Shown here piece after piece: positions 1 through 7,134 of a stretch of DNA of 11,880 bases. Both the position numbers and the translations under genes were made by a program. The stretch is from contig JBEKPE010000065.1 in assembly GCA_049521055.1 (NCBI GenBank), positions 1 to 11,880 on the forward strand, given 5' to 3'. Position 1 is the stretch's first letter; the number at the start of each line of letters is the position of its first letter. The stretch is from FEN-987 sp049521055 (lineage in GTDB: Archaea; Thermoproteota; Bathyarchaeia; 40CM-2-53-6). The notes below the pieces were generated by a model. It worked only from the letters and a program-made list of their open reading frames with translations, was not told where the DNA came from and did no database searches.

Positions 1-123
1 GGCGAGACATACAGTCGACAGCTTCATGGCTCTAAGGTTGAGGTAAAGGCGGTAACACTTCACAAGATGGAAGTCGTTAGAGAGGGAAATGCAATCGTTC
101 TTAGGTTCATACTTGACCTCTAA
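1..123 (+). CDS. archease, C-terminal fragment
   Basis: Reading frame 1 is open from the window edge to a TAA at 121-123 and encodes 40 residues, starting GETYSRQLHG and ending FILDL. The stretch EVKAVTLH followed by a short beta hairpin and a terminal hydrophobic-Leu-Asp-Leu matches the C-terminus of archease, which typically carries EVKAVTYH and ends in LDI or LDV. Archease is a small metal-binding protein that activates the RtcB RNA ligase in tRNA splicing and RNA repair. The N-terminal part lies outside the window, so start and operon cannot be seen. It converges on the sugar isomerase gene and their 3' ends overlap by 17 bases (107-123). Identification rests on a short but distinctive motif. 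Confidence 0.8.
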   Translation, partial: GETYSRQLHGSKVEVKAVTLHKMEVVREGNAIVLRFILDL

Positions 124-1159
124 CCGCCTTGAAGCTCGGTATTAGGAAAAGTTTCGCAGGGTCAACATTGCTCAGCACCGAAAGGTAAGTCGAAACATAG
201 TCGCCGAAAGTTATAGCGCTAAGCAACCACCCCAATCTATCTTCGCCTACACCTTCGAAACTGATGGCCGTCGGAAATCCAAGCTGCGAAAGCAACTCAA
301 CCAACCTTTTTTCCGTCCTCTCGTCCTCCTCAGTTTGGTTTTGGCTACGAAGTAGAATCGGTTGCGGTCGAGAGAGTTCCGTGAGCGTCTTCAACCCTTC
401 AATGTCATTGTGGTATGCTTCTGGGAGGGTGAAGTAGAATGCTGGAACTTTGCTGTTCTCGTTAAGCTCATTTTTGAATCGTCGTAGAACGCTACTGCTG
501 TTCTCGCTCCCTAAAAGGAGGGGGAGATGATCCTTGAGTGCGACGGCCATTTGCTTCGCATGATTCTTTGCCAGCGGGACTGATGGCTTTACCGAACTGA
601 TTATTTGCCGGACAGACCGTGAAGCTGTCTCAAGCAGTTTCTGACTATCTTCGAGAACACCTCCTTGACCCAAGGCATATGCCAGTGCAGCTACGAGTTC
701 AGGTAACGCCAATCTTGGAGGCATGCCTCCTTCGACTTTCACGTGAGGAAAACCTTGGGATTGCGCTGTATCGAGAAGCTTACCGCCCGAGCAGATTACG
801 ACAATGTTTGCTCCGTTAGTCTTAGCTTGCTCGACCATGGCAAGCGTTTCGCCTGTTTCTCCGGAGTAACTTATCGCAATGAATAGCGTATTCTTTCCCA
901 CATAACGCGGTATCCTAACAGATCTGCAAACCGACACGGGAATACTGGCTTCACTGCGCAAGTAGTCTGTGAGGATATCGCCAACAATTCCGGAACCTCC
1001 GACGCCTCCAAACATGATATTCATAGGGCTTTGAAAGCGAACTCGGCAAGTGGAAGCGGCGTGTGGTGGTGGAACTAGGCGCTCTGGAGTCCTCTCCATC
1101 GCCGCCAGCATATCTGATTGGTCCACCTTTCGAATTTCAGTCGAATCATCTAGGTTCAT
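107..1159 (-). CDS. bifunctional phosphoglucose/phosphomannose isomerase (SIS domain)
   Basis: This cytosolic enzyme of the archaeal PGI/PMI family interconverts glucose-6-phosphate or mannose-6-phosphate with fructose-6-phosphate, linking glycolysis/gluconeogenesis to mannose-derived sugar synthesis. Visible motifs, in order, are the sugar-phosphate loop GGVGGSGIVGD, ISYSGETGETL, CSGGKL, GGMPPRLAL, the catalytic-region LNENSK with its Glu, and PEAYHNDIEG with the His expected for ring opening. The protein has 350 residues from the ATG at 1159, close to the usual size. I chose this start because GGGGAG lies just upstream and the family typically begins with a short Leu-Asp-Asp segment. An in-frame ATG at 1201 overlaps the receiver stop (ATGA) and would add 14 residues, but has no good ribosome binding site. 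It is the last gene of the leftward kinase-receiver cluster. Confidence 0.9.
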   Translation of the reverse strand: MNLDDSTEIRKVDQSDMLAAMERTPERLVPPPHAASTCRVRFQSPMNIMFGGVGGSGIVGDILTDYLRSEASIPVSVCRSVRIPRYVGKNTLFIAISYSGETGETLAMVEQAKTNGANIVVICSGGKLLDTAQSQGFPHVKVEGGMPPRLALPELVAALAYALGQGGVLEDSQKLLETASRSVRQIISSVKPSVPLAKNHAKQMAVALKDHLPLLLGSENSSSVLRRFKNELNENSKVPAFYFTLPEAYHNDIEGLKTLTELSRPQPILLRSQNQTEEDERTEKRLVELLSQLGFPTAISFEGVGEDRLGWLLSAITFGDYVSTYLSVLSNVDPAKLFLIPSFKAVRGQV

Positions 1160-1197
1160 TTTCTCTCCCCTTGAGATGTATCCTTCCCCCATAAGAT

Positions 1198-1683
1198 TCA
1201 TTCTTTCTTTGTCGTCTTTGGGGTGCCGCGTTCCTCCGTGTCCAGTTCCTTGAATCGTGTTTCCACGAATTCAGCTACTCTCTCCTGGCCATATTTTTTC
1301 AATTCGCTTTGTTTCTTCAATTGTTGTTCGACTGTGCGAAGCAGTTCGGCCATGTTGATTGGTTTGACCAAATAGGCGTGGGCACCCTTGTTTACCGCAT
1401 CGATAGCATTCTGCAGTGCGGGGTACCCTGTGAGGATGATCTTGACCATCTCTGGGGTTGTTTGTTTCATGGAGGTTAGGAGTTTTGTGCCTTCCATATC
1501 TGGGAGGCGAATGTCTACTAGCGCCAGGTTGTAGAAGTTGGTTTGGGATTTTGCAACGGCTTCCTTACCATTGCTCGCTGTGTCGACCAAGTAACCTTCA
1601 GTCTTCAATGCTTCAGCGACAACTTTGCGTATTCCTTCATCATCGTCTATGACGATTATTCTACCTTTCTTGCTTTCACTCAT
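1198..1683 (-). CDS. single-domain response regulator (receiver protein)
   Basis: A CheY-like receiver domain fills residues 8-122. It shows the acidic cluster DDD (13-15), the phospho-acceptor Asp57 in LALVDIRLPDMEG, the switch Thr85 in LTG and Lys107 in VKP, so all catalytic positions are present. No DNA-binding or enzymatic output domain follows, only a helical, probably coiled tail (about 115-150) and a Lys/Thr-rich end. It should accept phosphate from the kinase encoded just upstream and signal by protein contact, though the partner is unknown. Its ATG overlaps the kinase stop as ATGA. A textbook ribosome binding site, GGAGGTGA at 1690-1697, sits six bases before the start, which suggests stronger translation than the kinase. 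Confidence 0.93.
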   Translation of the reverse strand: MSESKKGRIIVIDDDEGIRKVVAEALKTEGYLVDTASNGKEAVAKSQTNFYNLALVDIRLPDMEGTKLLTSMKQTTPEMVKIILTGYPALQNAIDAVNKGAHAYLVKPINMAELLRTVEQQLKKQSELKKYGQERVAEFVETRFKELDTEERGTPKTTKKE

Positions 1684-4589
1684 AATTGTTCACCTCCAGT
1701 CTGGGCGTGTTGGATTGGAAGTTTCAGCGTGAATGTCGTCCCCTTTCCGACCGTGCTCTCAAAGGATATAGAGCCACCATGGGCTTCTGTAATTCGTCTG
1801 CAGATCGACAGCCCCAACCCAATTCCCTTCGCCTTCGTCGTGTGTAGTGGCGTCCAAATTTTCTCCACCATGTCTTGTGAGATTCCAAACCCTGTGTCGC
1901 GGATGGATATCGATACCTCTTTTTGTGTGTTTATGCTGGAGATCGCCAATTTTCCGCCTTCCGGCATTGCGTCAATAGCGTTCTGAATAAGGTTGGCAAG
2001 TACACGTTCAAGCTTGGGTACATCTACAAGAATCTCTGGAGTGTCAGCTGTCGTGTCCTCTATCATAATGTTGTGTGGAACCTTGACATCCTTAAGCGTC
2101 TGTGTTACGATCGATTTCGGTGTGGCGGGCAGTAGTTGGAGTTGCATTTCTCTTGAAAACTCCAACAGGTCGTTGACGATTCCATTTGCGTATTCAACTC
2201 CCTTGTCTATGACCTCTAGCATCTCGTTCGTAGAGGGGTCGATGGTGCTTCGGAAATGTCTTCTTATGTTGTAGGCGGCTCCGGCGATGCCTTGGAGAGG
2301 GTTACGTAGGTCATGGCCAACCATACCAGCAGTTTCTCCAATCGCGGCGAGCCGCTGCGATTTGACAACCTCTGCCTCCAACCTTTTCTGGGGAGTCAAA
2401 TCGACTATGCAGACCAGAACCTTAGCGAGCGATTGCTCGTAACCGGGAATTACAGCGCATATCACGTTGCAGTGCTTCGTCTCGCCGCGCAGCGTCCTGT
2501 TATCCATCTCTGCTTCATAGTACTTCTTGCCTTGAGCCAACGCAACGATTTCACCTGAAAATTGCTTGCGATTCGATTCCTCTGTTAAGACGCCGCCTAA
2601 ACCTCCGATAATCTCATCCACCGACTTCGCGTCGTAGAGATTTAGGGTGGCTTTGTTCACGTTGATGACTTTCACCAGTGCAGAGCATTTAGCAATGTCG
2701 TCGGGGTGGTTGGCGAAGTAGGCACCAAAGTTTGAAACTCCTTTTTGTCGCAATTGATCTAGTAATTGCATCACTGCGGAGAAGTCTTCCTCCCAGAGTG
2801 ATACCGGGCAGGCCTCAAACAGTTCACGATACTTCTCCTCACTTTCCCGTAGTTTCCTAGTTCTCTCTGCCACCAGATCCTCCAAGTGCAGCGATTGTTG
2901 CCTCAATTCCTCCTCCAAATGTTTACGTTCCGTGACATCGCGGAGTATTCCTTCATGATAACTGATGTTTCCCCGTGCGTCGTGAACGTAACGGCCGTGG
3001 TCTTCTACCCAGATCTCAGAACCGTCCTTTCGACGCATCCGATATACTTCCACTTCTTCCTGGTGTGTGTCCAGAATGTGACTTCCACGTTCTTCGGGTG
3101 CGAAATACAGTTCCTTCTTGATGTCCATGATGGACAACACTTCCTGTTTGGTTGAATACCCGAACATCTTGACAAAGGCAGGGTTGACGTCGACAAATCG
3201 ACCCTCGTGCGTACTCAGGTATACTCCATCCAACATAAGATCAAAGAGAGAATGGTAGCGTTCTTCCGATTCACGAAACTTATCATCCGCGCTCTTGCGT
3301 TCGGTAATGTCGTCGAAAACGAACTCAAGTACTGGTTTTTGGTTGTAGATGATTTTCGATCCTCTGACCAAGACTGGGACTTCTAAACCATCCTTCTTGG
3401 TCAGGGTTATCTCATAGGGAGCGACGTCTTCGTCACGCAGCCTCTTGCCTACGTTTTCCCTCAGCAAACTCCTAGATTTTGGTGCCACGACATTCTGTAT
3501 TGGGTCAAAAGAAGGCGATACAAGTTCTTCGTAGGTCCAACCTAACTTGAGGATTGCCGCGCTGTTGATGTACTTCAGCACTCCATCTTGGAAAACGCCG
3601 ATCAGGTTGGGAGAATTCTCAATCATCGCGCGATACTTCTCCTCACTCTCCTGCAGCGCCTTATCCATACGTGTGCGTTCAGCTATGCCTTGGTCGATCT
3701 CAGCGCCGATTCCACTGCTCAATCTCCCAATAACCATGATCACAACTACAAGCCATCCCAACAGCTCCAGCGACGCTACGAGCGGTGCAGCGTAGATATT
3801 CCCAAGCACTTCGTCAAGGACGAGGGAAGTCACCAATGTCAGTGCTGAGGCTGGAAGAAACGCTCGCAATAGCCTAGCCTGCACCGAATCCCCCACTAAA
3901 GTCCGCGTAGGCCAACATTCTCGCCCAGCTGCCGCCCAGATCTCTGTTCCCAAGAACAGGAAAGCAATCCCGGCTAGAATCGAAACTGGTATCGTAGGGC
4001 TGCCGTAAAGCAGCGGTGCCTGATACAGGTAGCCGATGCTCGTCACGACTCCACATGAAAGGATCACGATCCCAAACAAAGCGACACTAGTTCTCGTCCG
4101 CGTCCCTGAAGACGAGACGGGTAAGATCAGCGAAAGGCCTCCAAGGAGGAACATAACGCTCGTGACGGGGGATATCCTGGCTATCGGATATCCCTGAATA
4201 GTCGCGGGATTAGGAAATATCAGTGCCTCTAAACTAAAGCTCCCCGGCATCACGGTGTGAAGAATGGTGAGGGATGTCAGTATGACGACGAGAACACCTA
4301 CAGCTCCAGCCTGTATTCTAAACCAGGAAGATTCAGGCCTCACACCGTACAGAAACCATGATGCCCCCAGCAATACTAGGAGCAGTATGGTCAATGGAGC
4401 AATTGGAACAAACAACGGGTTAATTTGTGCAAGGGTAAGCTGACTGGTCAACCAAGCTAGAGTTCCAAATGCACCAATCGCCGCCACTGCTGCAAAGCAT
4501 ATTGAGATTATGAGCGGAAGCCTTGATCTGTCCCCACACATCGACAAGACCAAACCATTCTTGCTAACGTTGAGATTTCTTTTCAACAT
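1680..4589 (-). CDS. membrane-bound multi-PAS sensor histidine kinase
   Basis: This 969-residue hybrid-free sensor kinase has about eight hydrophobic segments in the first 290 residues (near 25-48, 60-82, 92-112, 140-158, 168-188, 198-222, 240-262, 268-290). PAS-like domains follow at about 316-430, 440-556 and 584-735, the first two ending in the DITERK/DVTERK type of PAC motif. The third carries CPVSLWEEDFS, a variant seen in many archaeal sensors. The HisKA region has the phospho-acceptor His759 in GMVGHDLRNPLQG. The ATPase domain shows the N box NLIQNAIDAMPEGG (Asn870), DTGFGI (G1) and GIGLGLS (G2). The N-terminal membrane part is not a family I can name with certainty. The start is the ATG at 4589, with only a weak GAGTGG upstream; a second ATG at 4541 is possible. 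It is coupled to the receiver gene by ATGA. Confidence 0.93.
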   Translation of the reverse strand: MLKRNLNVSKNGLVLSMCGDRSRLPLIISICFAAVAAIGAFGTLAWLTSQLTLAQINPLFVPIAPLTILLLVLLGASWFLYGVRPESSWFRIQAGAVGVLVVILTSLTILHTVMPGSFSLEALIFPNPATIQGYPIARISPVTSVMFLLGGLSLILPVSSSGTRTRTSVALFGIVILSCGVVTSIGYLYQAPLLYGSPTIPVSILAGIAFLFLGTEIWAAAGRECWPTRTLVGDSVQARLLRAFLPASALTLVTSLVLDEVLGNIYAAPLVASLELLGWLVVVIMVIGRLSSGIGAEIDQGIAERTRMDKALQESEEKYRAMIENSPNLIGVFQDGVLKYINSAAILKLGWTYEELVSPSFDPIQNVVAPKSRSLLRENVGKRLRDEDVAPYEITLTKKDGLEVPVLVRGSKIIYNQKPVLEFVFDDITERKSADDKFRESEERYHSLFDLMLDGVYLSTHEGRFVDVNPAFVKMFGYSTKQEVLSIMDIKKELYFAPEERGSHILDTHQEEVEVYRMRRKDGSEIWVEDHGRYVHDARGNISYHEGILRDVTERKHLEEELRQQSLHLEDLVAERTRKLRESEEKYRELFEACPVSLWEEDFSAVMQLLDQLRQKGVSNFGAYFANHPDDIAKCSALVKVINVNKATLNLYDAKSVDEIIGGLGGVLTEESNRKQFSGEIVALAQGKKYYEAEMDNRTLRGETKHCNVICAVIPGYEQSLAKVLVCIVDLTPQKRLEAEVVKSQRLAAIGETAGMVGHDLRNPLQGIAGAAYNIRRHFRSTIDPSTNEMLEVIDKGVEYANGIVNDLLEFSREMQLQLLPATPKSIVTQTLKDVKVPHNIMIEDTTADTPEILVDVPKLERVLANLIQNAIDAMPEGGKLAISSINTQKEVSISIRDTGFGISQDMVEKIWTPLHTTKAKGIGLGLSICRRITEAHGGSISFESTVGKGTTFTLKLPIQHAQTGGEQL
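1690..1697 (-). promoter_or_regulatory. strong ribosome binding site of the receiver gene
   Basis: Read on the minus strand this is GGAGGTGA, a full match to the archaeal anti-Shine-Dalgarno end of 16S rRNA, placed six bases before the receiver ATG and inside the kinase coding region. It is the best such site in the window and fixes the receiver start. Confidence 0.85.
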
Positions 4590-4625
4590 TTTCCACTCTT
4601 TTCTTCAATCAAGACATGTACCAAA

Positions 4626-4961
4626 CTACTTGAATGATGAATTATGCAGCTTCATCTTCGCTTCGTCGAGATACTCGAGCAGATTGCGATTAGGATTGGG
4701 TGTGAACTCGAGCCCCAATTTGAGGTAAAATTTCCTAGCGATAGCGTTCGTTATGGTCTGTGCACCGCGAACGCCAAAGATCTTCTCTAGCGCACTTAGT
4801 AGGGTGTCAAGTCTGTAAGGGAGCTCATCTCTCGAAATAGAGTGAAATGTCTGTAGATGAGCATATAGCGCGTCAACCACGCCTCGGCTAAGTAGACCAG
4901 TTATGGTTTCGTCTACGGCTTCGAGCAGGGCATCGTTGAACACGAGATGTGGTTGTCGCAA
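4626..4961 (-). CDS. small helical protein resembling archaeal DUF3227/NitrOD5 family
   Basis: The predicted product has about 111 residues and is soluble and mostly helical. The core runs ALLEAVDETITGLLSRGV, then ALYAHLQTFHSISRDELPYR, then LLSALEKIFGVRGAQTI and a final helix ending in KLGLEF. That succession (hydrophobic helix, sheet-like I-x-x-x-E-x-P-Y-R, L-E-K-I-F-G) is what I remember of the archaeal family called DUF3227 or NitrOD5, described as a putative output domain associated with two-component signalling. This is recall, not a search result. The start is uncertain: TTG at 4961 is the longest, with an in-frame stop two codons upstream, GTG at 4943 is an alternative, and neither has a ribosome binding site, so a leaderless mRNA is possible. 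It lies 36 bases before the kinase gene in the same direction and may be part of its signalling path. Confidence 0.65.
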   Translation of the reverse strand: MRQPHLVFNDALLEAVDETITGLLSRGVVDALYAHLQTFHSISRDELPYRLDTLLSALEKIFGVRGAQTITNAIARKFYLKLGLEFTPNPNRNLLEYLDEAKMKLHNSSFK

Positions 4962-5121
4962 TTCAATTCAATCTTGAAGGCGCCAATGCGTCAACGCCTT
5001 GTAGATTCAAGCCTCGATCTTCACCGTGCCTCGCTCTACTAGAGTCTTATCTGGCTGTAGATTATAACATTTGATGAGTTAGATTCATCTTCTGGGAAAC
5101 GACCTTTGCGGGTAGTGTCGC
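4962..5121. other. divergent intergenic region with promoter-like element and short inverted repeats
   Basis: This spacer separates the leftward signalling cluster from the rightward ribosomal cluster. It contains a 6-bp inverted repeat AAGGCG/CGCCTT (4977-4982 and 4995-5000) with a 12-base loop, an 11-bp palindrome CTCTACTAGAG (5034-5044), and the AT-rich element described separately. No RNA gene or short ORF is recognisable. Confidence 0.5.
5061..5070 (+). promoter_or_regulatory. TATA-like element upstream of the SPOUT gene
   Basis: ATTATAACAT is the most TATA-like stretch in the divergent spacer. It lies about 60 bases before the first possible start of the SPOUT gene, which would leave a leader of roughly 30 bases if transcription begins about 25 bases downstream. 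The same bases read ATGTTATAAT on the other strand, so it could also serve the leftward gene. Confidence 0.45.
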
Positions 5122-5991
5122 TTGTTGGCAAGTGAGGCGCGTGTGGGGAAACGGTTCTCTGTCGCTATTCCTGGCTCGGTTGCGTCGGATACGCCGCATT
5201 TGCGTGAGAAAACTGCGAAGCTTGGGGCAATTGCACGCGCGTGTTCAATCTTCGGCGTCACAGAAATTATTCTCTACCCAGATGACCCTCATCGCGATCA
5301 GGGAGCCGACCTGCAGTTCTGCTTCGATATTCTGACCTATATTGAGACGCCGCAATATCTACGAAGACGACTCTTCAAGCTAAGCCCCACGTTCAAGTTC
5401 ACGGGCATTTTGCCTCCACTACAAACTCCTCCCCACAACGTACCGAGTTCTTCGCCGCAACTCAAAGTTGGAGGTCTTAGAGATGGCGTGGTTGTAGGGC
5501 GAACCGGCTCAAATGTGAACGTTGATGCTGGATTAAAGGAAACCATCGAGTGCCAAGGCAGTTATCGTATCGGCGAAAGAGTGACACTTCAACTCACAGA
5601 CCTTGGTAAGGAGTTGCGCGCGCAAATCATCGAACCATCGAGTTCGAGCATATACTGGGGCTACCGCGTAACACGCTCCCAATTCAAGCTAGCAACCATG
5701 CTTCAACGAGAGGAATTCGACCTAAGGATCGGTACGTCCAGATATGGGACGCCTGTAGAAGAGTTTTGGTCGGAGATCAGTAAGTCACTGAACAATGTTG
5801 AATCGGTCCTGATCGTTTTTGGTTCACCCAGGAGGGGTTTGCAGGAAATTCTCAGTCAAGAAGGCAAGAAACCAATGGATCTTTTTCATTTCTTCGTAAA
5901 CACGGTTCCTTCTCAGCAAGTTGCAACCGTTCGAACAGAAGAGGCTTTATTCATCACGTTGGGCATGCTTAACGAAATGAAGCTGAAGTGA
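5122..5991 (+). CDS. SPOUT-class RNA methyltransferase (DUF171/COG2106-like)
   Basis: The protein has 289 residues. The N-terminal half of the SPOUT fold is seen in RFSVAIPGSVASDTPHLREK (about 11-30) and IILYPDD (48-54). A small OB/S1-like insertion follows at about 115-165, with GGLRDGVVVGRTGSNVNVD. The C-terminal knot is at about 233-285, with VFGSPRRGLQEIL, FFVNTVPSQQVATVRTEEA and a closing helix. The VRTEEA end and the Asn-Thr-hydrophobic-Pro stretch are typical of the SAM-binding knot. Archaeal members commonly head the uL3-uL4-uL23 ribosomal cluster, as here, so an rRNA substrate is likely; the exact target is not shown. TTG at 5122 or 5125 gives the longest form. GTG at 5143, preceded by GTGAGG, gives an N-terminus closer to the family norm. 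uL4 follows after six bases, without the usual uL3. Confidence 0.85.
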   Translation: MLASEARVGKRFSVAIPGSVASDTPHLREKTAKLGAIARACSIFGVTEIILYPDDPHRDQGADLQFCFDILTYIETPQYLRRRLFKLSPTFKFTGILPPLQTPPHNVPSSSPQLKVGGLRDGVVVGRTGSNVNVDAGLKETIECQGSYRIGERVTLQLTDLGKELRAQIIEPSSSSIYWGYRVTRSQFKLATMLQREEFDLRIGTSRYGTPVEEFWSEISKSLNNVESVLIVFGSPRRGLQEILSQEGKKPMDLFHFFVNTVPSQQVATVRTEEALFITLGMLNEMKLK

Positions 5992-5997
5992 CCAGTA

Positions 5998-6792
5998 TTG
6001 CCCAAAACGGTTCCACTTTATGACGCGGAGGGAAAATCTGCTGGACAGGTTCCCCTTCCACCATGCTTTGAAACCCCCGTGCGGGGCGATCTCATAAGAC
6101 GCGCAGTCGTTGCCATTCAGAGTCATAACTTCCAGCCTCAAGGGCGGAATCCGATGGCCGGCAAAAGGACTACCGCCCAATCTTTGGGAGTTGGACACGG
6201 GATGTCTAGAATCCCACGTGTGAAAGGTGAACGGTACGCTAGGGGTGGGCTGGCCGGGTTTGCGCCGTCGACCGTTAAGGGACGGTTGACTTTTCCACCA
6301 ACGTCCGCGAGGCAGCCCAGTAAAAAGATAAACAAAAAGGAGCTTAGGTTGGCAATGTTATCCGCGGTCGCAGCCACCTCATCCAGACCATTGGTTCAAG
6401 CCCGCGGACATAGGATAGCAGCCGACTTGGAATTGCCCCTCGTCGTTTCGGACGAGGCGGAAAAATTGACGAAGAGCTCTGAGGCAGAGAAAATCCTCAA
6501 GAACATGGGTGTGTGGGAGGATGTTGAACGGGCTTCTGCCCGAAAGATTCGAGGCGGAAAGGGTAGCGTGCGCGGCCGCCCTCACAAGAATCGAGTCAGC
6601 GCTTTGATCGTAGTCTCAAAACGCCAGGGTGCTGAAAGAGCCTTCGGTAATTTCAGTGGTATTCGGGTCGTGGAAGTATCTAGCTTGAACGTCAGCGACT
6701 TGGCCCCAGGGACTCAACCGGGCCGGCTAACTATCTGGACCGAGTCAGCAATCAAAGGGCTTGAAACCCGCGTCGGAGGAGCCTCAACTTGA
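5998..6792 (+). CDS. rpl4: 50S ribosomal protein uL4 (L4)
   Basis: This is the large-subunit protein uL4, which extends a loop into the peptide exit tunnel. The 264 residues include the archaeal/eukaryotic-type tunnel-loop segment GRNPMAGKRTTAQSLGVGHG followed by MSRIPRVKG (about 48-78) and a C-terminal globular part with RGGKGSVRGRPHKN (about 185-198) and the late strand VVEVSSLNVSDLAPG. The start must be the TTG at 5998, because the next Met is beyond residue 50 and the N-terminus VPLYDAEG fits the family. AAGTGA overlapping the upstream stop may act as a weak ribosome binding site. Its stop overlaps the uL23 start as TTGA. uL3, which usually precedes it, is absent. Confidence 0.96.
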   Translation: MPKTVPLYDAEGKSAGQVPLPPCFETPVRGDLIRRAVVAIQSHNFQPQGRNPMAGKRTTAQSLGVGHGMSRIPRVKGERYARGGLAGFAPSTVKGRLTFPPTSARQPSKKINKKELRLAMLSAVAATSSRPLVQARGHRIAADLELPLVVSDEAEKLTKSSEAEKILKNMGVWEDVERASARKIRGGKGSVRGRPHKNRVSALIVVSKRQGAERAFGNFSGIRVVEVSSLNVSDLAPGTQPGRLTIWTESAIKGLETRVGGAST

Positions 6793-7058
6793 CGAAGATA
6801 GCGACTAGGGACGTAGTCAGGTACCCACTACTCTCAGAAGACGCCGTCACCCTGCTCGAAGCTGAGAATAAGATCACGTTCATCGTTGACGTACGCTCCG
6901 ACAAACATGACATCAAGCGGGCCATTCAGGAACTCTATGAGGTTAAGGTTCGAGACGTAAAGACCCTAATTACCCCAGAGGGCGACAAGAAAGCATTCGT
7001 CAAACTTACACAGGATTTCAAAGCGTCTGACCTCGCTGTCAGATTGGGTATACTATAG
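6789..7058 (+). CDS. rpl23: 50S ribosomal protein uL23 (L23)
   Basis: This 89-residue protein binds 23S rRNA domain III and lines the exit of the peptide tunnel, where it docks SRP and nascent-chain factors. Recognisable are YPLLSEDAVTLLEAENKITF (about 12-31), the VDVRSDKHDIKRAIQELYEVKV segment (33-54) and the end AFVKLTQDFKASDLAVRLGIL. Length is normal for archaea. There is no internal Met and no nearby GTG, so the start must be the TTG at 6789 that overlaps the uL4 stop as TTGA. This suggests translational coupling to uL4. uL2, which normally follows directly, is missing; only 76 bases separate it from uS19. Confidence 0.95.
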   Translation: MTKIATRDVVRYPLLSEDAVTLLEAENKITFIVDVRSDKHDIKRAIQELYEVKVRDVKTLITPEGDKKAFVKLTQDFKASDLAVRLGIL

Positions 7059-7134
7059 GGATCTGAACGTTAAACAAGACTTAGACGGCAACGTTAATTA
7101 GAACAGAACCAAACGAACGCTGATGTGGTAAGCT
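7059..7134 (+). promoter_or_regulatory. uL23-uS19 gap with repeated AACGTTAA and promoter-like element
   Basis: The gap where uL2 would be expected holds two copies of AACGTTAA (7066-7073 and 7090-7097), 24 bases apart. The second is part of CAACGTTAATTAG (7089-7101), which contains the TATA-like TTAATTA about 41 bases before the uS19 start. Almost the same 13-mer precedes uL22. This is consistent with a separate promoter for uS19. Confidence 0.5.

Noticed and set aside
1543..1986. Rightward open frame of 147 codons opposite the receiver/kinase junction
   Set aside because: It lies antisense to two clear genes with intact motifs, and its translation is Ser/Cys/Phe-rich with no family resemblance.
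2313..3155. Rightward open frames opposite the kinase
   Set aside because: They are shadows of the long kinase reading frame, which has continuous PAS and ATPase motifs.
4977..5000. AAGGCG/CGCCTT inverted repeat upstream of the small helical gene as operator
   Set aside because: Six base pairs with a 12-base loop is weak, and nothing else supports it; kept only as a note in the spacer description.
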